In this document: positions 28,696 to 35,028 of the stretch, piece by piece
How the letters are laid out: the number at the start of each line of letters is the position of its first letter
Numbering within the stretch: the stretch's first letter is position 1
Source: Spirogloea muscicola
Taxonomy: Eukaryota > Streptophyta > Zygnematophyceae > Spirogloeales > Spirogloeaceae
DNA length: 35,028 nucleotides
Direction of reading: 5' to 3'
NCBI GenBank assembly: GCA_009602725.1
Contig: WELB01000088.1
Coordinates: 541,982-577,009 of the forward strand
Position numbers and translations under genes: made by a program
Notes under the pieces: generated by a model
Told to the model about the DNA's origin: nothing
Database searches by the model: none
The model's input: the letters and a program-made list of their open reading frames with translations, nothing else

Positions 28696-31600
28696 ATGAC
28701 CCCCACTGTCAGTCGACCTCAGGCTCGCAAGCCATGGTGGCAGAGGCCCCTCATGCTGGCCGGGCCAGCGGCTGCTTTGATCGTGCTTCTAGTATTCGTT
28801 GGCAATCTGCGGCTCAATTGGCCTGCTCCAGCTGTGCAAAGGCAGGCCGACTTGGAGCAGCCAAGCCTCAGCTTGGCTTCGGGTGCCGAGTATCTTCGAC
28901 ATTCCCTTGAGGAGCGCCTGGCAGGTATACAAGCCTGCCTCTGCTGCACATGAGGCCTTACAGATTCAGCAGATTGTCTGCTAGTTTGAGCATGTCATAT
29001 CATGCAATTGCAGGCTCTAAGGCCACCTGTGGGAGCCACATGCAGCAACTCTTGAATACTTTGTTTAGCCTCAGTTGCAACAGCCAGAAGTGCATGACAG
29101 TGCACCTGCCAGCACTTACCATGTGGCACCTGCGCAGCACAACATCCGCGTGCCAGGATAGCCATTTGTCTTGCTGGAAGTGGCAGGTGCATTTAATATA
29201 TTCTCTGATTCTCAGTGACAGATTTCCAATGCAGTCTTAGAAGTACTTATACATCGAGAATTTCTAAAGGCTGTCTTACACGTAGACCAAACAGGCACAA
29301 AGCCGACATAGCACTGCACAGAGGGGTGGTTGCTCTCTTGACTGACTTATCAAGCTGTGTCACAGGCCGTTGAGTTGTTTCTTTGCCTATATCTTGTTGC
29401 AGCCGGGGACATCCTGACCGACTCAATCTAGTAAAGCCCAGCTTGATAATGGGCATTTAAATATTTGAATTTGATGTGCAGGCACCTGGAGGTCACTGGG
29501 CTTGCTTTGAAGACTCACGTCCTTGACGGCTTTCGCAACTCTGATGTCTTCATCAGTTCCCTTGCCGACGAATTCACGAATCAGTGGACAACGCTGCGAG
29601 GAGCTAACATAGTAGACATAAGGTAGGCCTTGTCTTGTGATCTTCACTTCTATCCCCGGTACCCTATGCACGTGTCATGTACTATCTGCATAGGATGTGT
29701 TGACCTTCCTGTAGGTTCTGTTGAGGCTTAGAAGAATCTCTATTTACCCTGGTACAGCTGCCAAGCCTTTCTTAAGTTGGCCTATCCTGCCCTAAGCAAG
29801 TCCTAGCACGCAATTGAGGCTCCACCCAGAGGTCGCAGGTTACTGTCCGAAGCCAAACAGGATGAGGCCTTCAAGCTGGAGTCCCAGCTCCTGGTTAATG
29901 GAAGCAGAGGCCTCCGGCTGTACCTCTTCAGTGAGTGCCTGCTTGTCATTTGACATGAAATGGAAAGCAAGTAAATCTATGAAGTAGGAAGGCCGTTTGT
30001 TACTTCACCTTTGACCTGGAATGAGAGCACCTAGTGATGGCTTAACTGGTCAATGTGGTGCTGCATTGCCTACATTGACAAACTCCCTGAATGCCAAGGT
30101 TTCACAAACTCCACAATCTGCAACTTTAGCATGTATGTGCCAACCCCTGCCTAAGTACATTGCAAGTTGCTGTTGATGTCCCTCCAACAGAGGAGTGCGC
30201 CGAGATGATTCTAGAGCAGGAGGTGGCCACAAGTATCTTGTATACGTGGATCGTGACTGCAGAAGCTGACCAATACTGGTCGGGCTGGCCGCCGCTGCCT
30301 CCTGCCGCTGAGGAGGAAAGGTACTACATCCCCTCGGTTGCTCAGGAGATGGGCTACAATGATCACGCTGGCATAGGGATGCGAGACGAAGGCATGGAGG
30401 TGCTAAAGCGAGTGAACGTACTGCTTGATCTCAATGGCCAGGTAGTGTTCTTCGCTTAGCGCTCCTTACCCTGGCTTCATCAGGAACAAAACGTATTTGT
30501 AGTGGTCTCTATGAAGGCTTGCAATTTGAGATATTTATGATTATGGAGGCTTAGCAGGCTATGCTCAAACAAGCGGTGATCTGCAATGTCATTGAGAATT
30601 TTCAGCAGTCCTTGGTCTGCCATGCTTACTGCAGACCGGTCCCCACCTCAAGCCTTGGTGCTCCGTATTGGAGTGGGCTCCTACAGCTCACTTGTTGTCC
30701 TGCACCTTGTCAGGTCATGTTGATGCACGCTCCTTCCTCCCATCTTCCTCCATTGTCAGGGTGACAAGCAAAGGCCTGACCGAGTCTTCCGTGGCCTGCT
30801 CGAGGCTAGAGATGTCAAGCCTGCATTCGCCGACTTTCCCTTCTGCCAACTCACCACCTTGGAGGAGAGCAGGACAACATCTGGCGGTCGGATGCCAGTT
30901 GTCTTTGTCATGGGGGACTCAATCGCGTGGAACGGCCTTGTCTGTGCTCCCTGCTGGCGTTATACGCACGGCTACGATGCCTGGGCCCTTGTCACCAAGC
31001 AAGAAGGTGTATACAGCTTGCAGACCTTTTACTGATCAGACATTCAGATGCCCTGCTCACTAAGTAAACCGATTGTGAGCAGCTCACTAAAGATTTGCGG
31101 TCTCATCAATCTCGTTCTCTTTCTCTTATATGCTCTTGTACTGGTAGTAGTGCGATCTTCACAATAAGCACACAGTGAGAGGAGATCAATATCTTCTGTT
31201 GTCTTTGGCAGGTCACTGGGGCTTGGCACTGCACTCGTGCCAGTACTCGGCGATGAAGATTTGCATGAGTAAGATGGCCTGGGGCTTCAGGTGGCAGGCG
31301 CAGTTTGAGAGGGTGGCTGGACAGGCAGCGGAGCGTTTGCGAGCAGCTTTGGCAGAGCGAAGTGTCAGGCAATGCCAGGCTGACTGGTCCCAGATTTCAT
31401 CTGCCCTCAGGTCGGTGGTGTCATGCTTCAGTGGCCAGTGTGACTAGCCATAACTGCTAGCAGCTCATACTGCTACTTGAGAGTTCGATTGTAAATCCAT
31501 GCAAGTCCTTCCATATGTATGACTATGCCAAGAGCAGCCTCCATAGGACACGCTCATCTGCAACTGCTGGAGGGAGGGACTCCTCTACCTTACAGCGTGT

Positions 31601-33188
31601 GTTCTTTGTCATGCTAGGAACACTGGCGTGCTTCCCATCTCAACTCTGTGTGCGTGGGGAAGGCTTGGTTCACCTGTGCGATTTCGCTCTGCAACTTCTA
31701 GCTTCAGCATTTTCAATTTTGGACTCAACAAGAAGAGCATCGTTTACAGCACTGGTTGTCATGCAACCCTTGACATGGGCCTGCAGAATTTTGACACATC
31801 TTCTCTTTGCACTGTCTGTTGCTATTATTGTGTTTGTGATCGCAAGAGTCTTGCACTGTAATATAGAGTGACGGTAAGTTCCACCTGCATGGGCTACTTC
31901 TGTCGTAGTATCAAAGCAGGGTATAGTGCCACCTTTACTGACACTTCCATATCCTTTGCAAAAATGTAGGCTTTGTTGACGATCTTGCGTGGGAGAAGCA
32001 TGTCATCAGTAAATACAAGTGTAAAGTGTACGGACTTGAGGACCCAAATCTGATCAGGCCCTTCCTGGAAAGGAGCGCCAAAACGATTCCAATCGAGTGG
32101 CTACATCAGCCATACCATCTAGAGGCACCGGTAATGTTCTGTAGCAGTGCTTGCTTGCCTGCCTTATGCATGCGTATTTGCAAGATTGCGCTTATAGTAA
32201 ACATATGAGTTCTGCTCATTATTCACGTCATGAATTGCACATTGACTGCTGAGCTTGCACAGGAAACGGGTAATGCCACTCTTTTGACGGACAAGGAACC
32301 AGCACAAGCATCAAGCCGGTCACTTCAGCAGATACTGATTGAGTTGCGGCACAAGAAGGTGCATTCAGTCTTACAACCATCACGCTAGGCACTAAGGGTG
32401 CATGTAAGAAGATCCACATGTAAATTGCAATGTCTGCATGCACTTTGTCCAGCTTAGTATGGCAGCAATCTAACTGCATTTCTGGGCTTGCTTGTTTCTA
32501 AAAATCGTGGGCGTCATTAAGAACAAGGACATGCTGCTGATGACTTTTGCACCAATGTCAACTCACTTGGATTCTACTTGAGTCCGTGGTAAGCAGGTGG
32601 ATGTCTTGAATCTGGCCATTGGCACCCGCATCCATTCTGTTGTGGCTGATTGGTCAAGGAGTGGGTGGTCACCACCATTCTGTCAGGTATTTGCTAAAAC
32701 TTTCTTACATCCACAACAATGTGCCCTTGAAATACTTATTCATGGCGGTAGCAACAAAGAGGTCTTGTGTTTGGAGTGCCTGGCAGCCCTGCATTTTCTG
32801 TCCATAAAATCTGAATACGGTCCGACCTCTAGGCGGCAGTACATGTGTTTCCATTCCCTAGCTTGCATGCCTGTCGCAGCTGCCTGTTGCAATGATGAGG
32901 ATCTCATGTGGTTGTCAATTATTGGTTAGTTTTGCAATGAATCACTTCCGGGTTGGCATAACTCAACAAGCTGCCAGGATTCTGATTTCTCCTTTGGATG
33001 TATCAATCTTTCCTTGTTCTCAGCTCATCGTGCACTTTCATGGCACGAGGCACGCTCTCGATGATGCGCTTGAGACTATTAGTCGCCTTGTCGACCTGGG
33101 TTTCACAAAGGCTGCATGTGACCTTCAAGATCGCCATGGCAACGGGGATTGCCTCTTATTTAAGGCGAATGTCTGCTTCTCATTGTGA
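28696..33188 (+). CDS. Membrane-anchored methyltransferase-domain protein (METTL24/Methyltransf_22-like)
   Basis: Predicted exons: 28696-28924, a possible 29403-29430, 29482-29622, 29839-29930, 30191-30441, 30760-31006, 31212-31410, 31618-31754, 31970-32130, 32263-32358, 32597-32686 and 33024-33188, about 600 aa. A short basic N-terminus precedes one membrane helix (PLMLAGPAAALIVLLVFVG), so it looks like a type II Golgi/ER protein. The middle 350 residues (FKECAEMILEQEVATSILY ..., MPVVFVMGDSIAWNGL ..., HWGLALHSCQYSAMK) I do not recognise. The C-terminal third follows the SAM-methyltransferase pattern: SIVYSTGGFVDDLAWEKHV (glycine loop), KCKVYGLEDPN (acidic residue after strand 2), VDVLNLAIGTRI (usually DVLKIDIEG) and LIVHFHGTRHALDDAL (usually Q-hVEIH). 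The phase between exon 1 and 29482 is not resolved: the candidate exon (AGDILTDSI) would create a stop at the junction. Confidence 0.72.
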
Positions 33189-33683
33189 TTCTTTCATCCG
33201 CTTGCTCAGCAACCTCAATGATCCTAGCTATGCGATGATTCTGTCCGATGACACTTAGTGCTTGGCAAAGATACATCCTCATTCACATTTTAGAGAACAA
33301 GGGGTGCTCAGCATGTGGCTCAGCCTGGCGGTGGTGTGCCTGCTTGCGTCAGTTGCTTCAGATACCTTGATCTGCATCATTGATTGCATACCTTACTAGT
33401 AGCCATATCATGCATCACCATGATAATATTTGAATGCGCTTGAGCTTACCCAATGACCTCATGCTCATCCAATGACCTACTGTAGCGCACCACAGTAAAG
33501 CCCAACTGCGTTGACTAGCTGGGCTCCTGGTGGAGCAGTGGGCCTCGAGGGCCGACCAACACCTTAACAAGGCACGCGGCTAGCGTGCAAGAGTGGCTAC
33601 CTAGACATGGTGACAGCTGGGGGCTCGCTAGCTGCAGAATACTGCACATATACAGAACGCACTAAATCTGAAGCAAAGTAATG
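33189..33683. other. 3' UTRs between convergent genes
   Basis: Non-coding space between the methyltransferase-like gene and guanylate kinase, both ending here. A small direct repeat (CCAATGACCT) occurs at about 33450 and 33470. Nothing else stands out. Confidence 0.55.
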
Positions 33684-34849
33684 TCACAGCTTGACAACCT
33701 TCTGTTCTACTCGCGCCCTTTCTGCATCAATAATGGAGCAGATGGTGGCAACTGCCTCATCCATCTGCTTATCCTTGTTGACAACAACGTAGTCAAATTC
33801 GCCTAATCGCAGCAATTCCCTCCGGGCGGTCGCCATCCTCACAATGATCTTCTCAATCGACTCTGTCTTGCGCTCCACAAGCCGCCGCACAAGCGCCACC
33901 TCGCTTTCAGCGACCAGGAAGATGAACACAGCATTATTGCCCAGGACGGCCCGAACGGTTGCAGCTCCCTGGACGTCCAATCTGAGAATGACATCGGTCC
34001 CTTGCGCCAGCGCTTTGCGCACCTGACGTGCGTCATGAGCATACTGGCAGGTCAGTTGCAGGCAACATTCTACCGAACGGCAGCGCTATATTTATGCAAA
34101 CTTTCCCTTCTTAGTCAGAGTTGACGGCTAAGGTATGGCACTGTATCAGTGTCGGCGTGACACAAGCACCTGCTGCTTGGGAATGCCCTTGTGATCGCCG
34201 TAAACAATGGCGTGCTCCAGCAGCTCATCCTCGTCAATCATCTCCTGAAAGGCTGCCTTTGACACGAAGAAGTAGTCGGATCCATGCACCTCCCCGGATC
34301 GCTGCCGCCGCGTCGTCGCTGTGACCACAAAGTAGAGGTCGTTGCGAAGCTCCTGTAGCCGCTGCAGGGCCTCACTGCAGCAGCAGCCGGTCAGGCTGAG
34401 AGACGTGGCTGGCTCTGCGCCGGCACTGGGACAAGCGAGAAAGCAGTGGCAATGAGGCCCCCGGCAAAAACTGAAGCTGGCCCCTGCTAAGCCACGAGCG
34501 TGGTAGTGTTCAATCTGGGCTCCTTGGTGCAGAGACAGCATGTTACAACCCGCACCTTGATGACGGCGTCCTTCCCAACACCACTCGGACCGCTGATGAC
34601 GATGACCAGGGGTTGGGTCGCGAGGACCTGTGGGCCGTGGTCCAGCGGCGAGCCTAGCGCCCTCTCGAGAGCCTCAAGCATCGCCACCTGCCAAGCGACG
34701 GCAACGTGGGTGCCCATCTCAGGCTCCATCAAAGGCAGGCATGTATGGGGCCTCATGGGCCCTTCACATGGACGAGCCGGCTGGCGACTTGCTTGTGCAG
34801 GAAGGCGGGGCTTTGTGGCGTTGGAGGCGACATTGGCCATGGTAGCCAT
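33684..34849 (-). CDS. GMK: Guanylate kinase, probably organelle-targeted
   Basis: It converts GMP and ATP to GDP and ADP. Exons in transcript order are 34849-34556, 34361-34170 and 34022-33684, all phase 0, giving 274 aa. The P-loop GPSGVGK is at residues 87-93, directly before exon junction 1. The GMP-binding part in exon 2 reads VVTATTRRQRSGEVHGSDYFFV, followed by ELLEHAIVYGDHKGIPKQQ. Exon 3 has VRKALAQGTDVILRLDVQGAATVR and the C-terminal RMATARREL ... FDYVVVN segment. The ~70 residues before the kinase core begin MATMANVASNATKPRLPAQ and lack acidic residues, which fits a plastid or mitochondrial transit peptide. The frame is open upstream to at least 34864, so the start is a choice of the first clear ATG pair. 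It is convergent with the methyltransferase-like gene. Confidence 0.9.
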
Positions 34850-35028
34850 CACAGGAGACACCAATGCAGGCTCCGGGCTCTGGGCCTAGGGCAGCGCTCG
34901 TGCCTCCATGGTGCCCTCGCCAGCGGTGGCAGCGGCGGCCGCGGCGGCGGCGACGGCTCCATCGCGGTCGCTCGCGAAGCGCTGCTGCGGGCCGCGCCTC
35001 GGCGAGCTCCGTGGCCAACCAGGCGGCG
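34850..35028. other. GC-rich 5' flank of guanylate kinase
   Basis: Contains GCG/GCC triplet repeats near 34935-34960 and no recognisable exon. It is probably leader or promoter. An alternative upstream minus-strand frame (Arg-rich) is open to 35018 but looks compositional. Confidence 0.45.

Noticed and set aside
29403-29482. Reassigned TAG codon (as in some ulvophyte algae) to explain the junction stop
   Set aside because: psaN and SNX2 here use TAG or TAA as terminators at the expected protein ends, so a standard code fits. A model or sequence error is simpler.
30640-30715. Candidate exon with the protein-like frame LVLRIGVGSYSSLVVLHLVR
   Set aside because: Its phase does not fit the flanking exons (30441 and 30760), which join directly in phase 0. 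It may be chance.
1-35028. tRNA, rRNA, CRISPR or bacterial operon features
   Set aside because: I saw no cloverleaf, rRNA core or regularly spaced repeat-spacer pattern, and the split genes exclude a bacterial source.

Overview
The window is nuclear DNA from a photosynthetic eukaryote, most likely a chlorophyte green alga (a Chlorella/Coccomyxa-type trebouxiophyte is my guess). Every recognised gene is split by short introns (roughly 120-550 nt) with GT..AG ends. One gene is a nuclear copy of photosystem I PsaN carrying a two-part plastid/lumen targeting peptide. Others are plant-like (SNX2-type sorting nexin, plant exohydrolase-type GH3), and short TTTAGGG-like telomere motifs are present. 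There are two assembly gaps (one N at 4819, 17 Ns at 19467-19483).

Layout, left to right. 62-2553 (+): complete eIF2-beta gene in 8 exons. 2554-4900: no recognisable gene; a hairpin, retroelement scraps and GA-rich low complexity. 4916-5945 (+): psaN, 4 exons. 6620-10434 (-): SNX2-like PX-BAR sorting nexin, 11 exons, convergent with psaN. 10435-11497: region between divergent genes, with two retroelement tail scraps. 11498-16275 (+): a 12-exon, membrane-anchored GH3-family protein whose active-site residues are largely replaced. About 16500-28000: a dense cluster of broken and nested copies of two related non-LTR retrotransposon families (here called A and B) in both orientations, with GC-rich islands between them. 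28696-33188 (+): membrane-anchored methyltransferase-domain protein, about 11 exons. 33684-34849 (-): organelle-type guanylate kinase, 3 exons.

The host genes do not form a pathway: they are translation initiation, photosystem I, endosomal sorting, a glycosidase-like protein, a methyltransferase-like protein and nucleotide metabolism.

The most unusual material is in the repeat cluster. Several 5'-truncated copies of element B (632, 152, 82, 36 and 24 bp) all stop at the same 3' terminus, GCGAGCACTTTCTT or a close variant. They are flanked by direct repeats of 6-17 bp that all start with CT. This defines the element's 3' end, shows insertion without a poly(A) tail, and identifies a conserved GGGCTGG/CCAGCCC stem-loop just before that end as a likely recognition structure. 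Element A carries a CCHC finger followed by a restriction-endonuclease-like domain at the C-terminus of its ORF. The second notable item is the GH3 protein: its gene is intact over 12 exons, but the catalytic nucleophile Asp and several substrate-binding residues are gone.

Exon coordinates were derived by hand from splice motifs, reading phase and family conservation. They are predictions, not transcript evidence.
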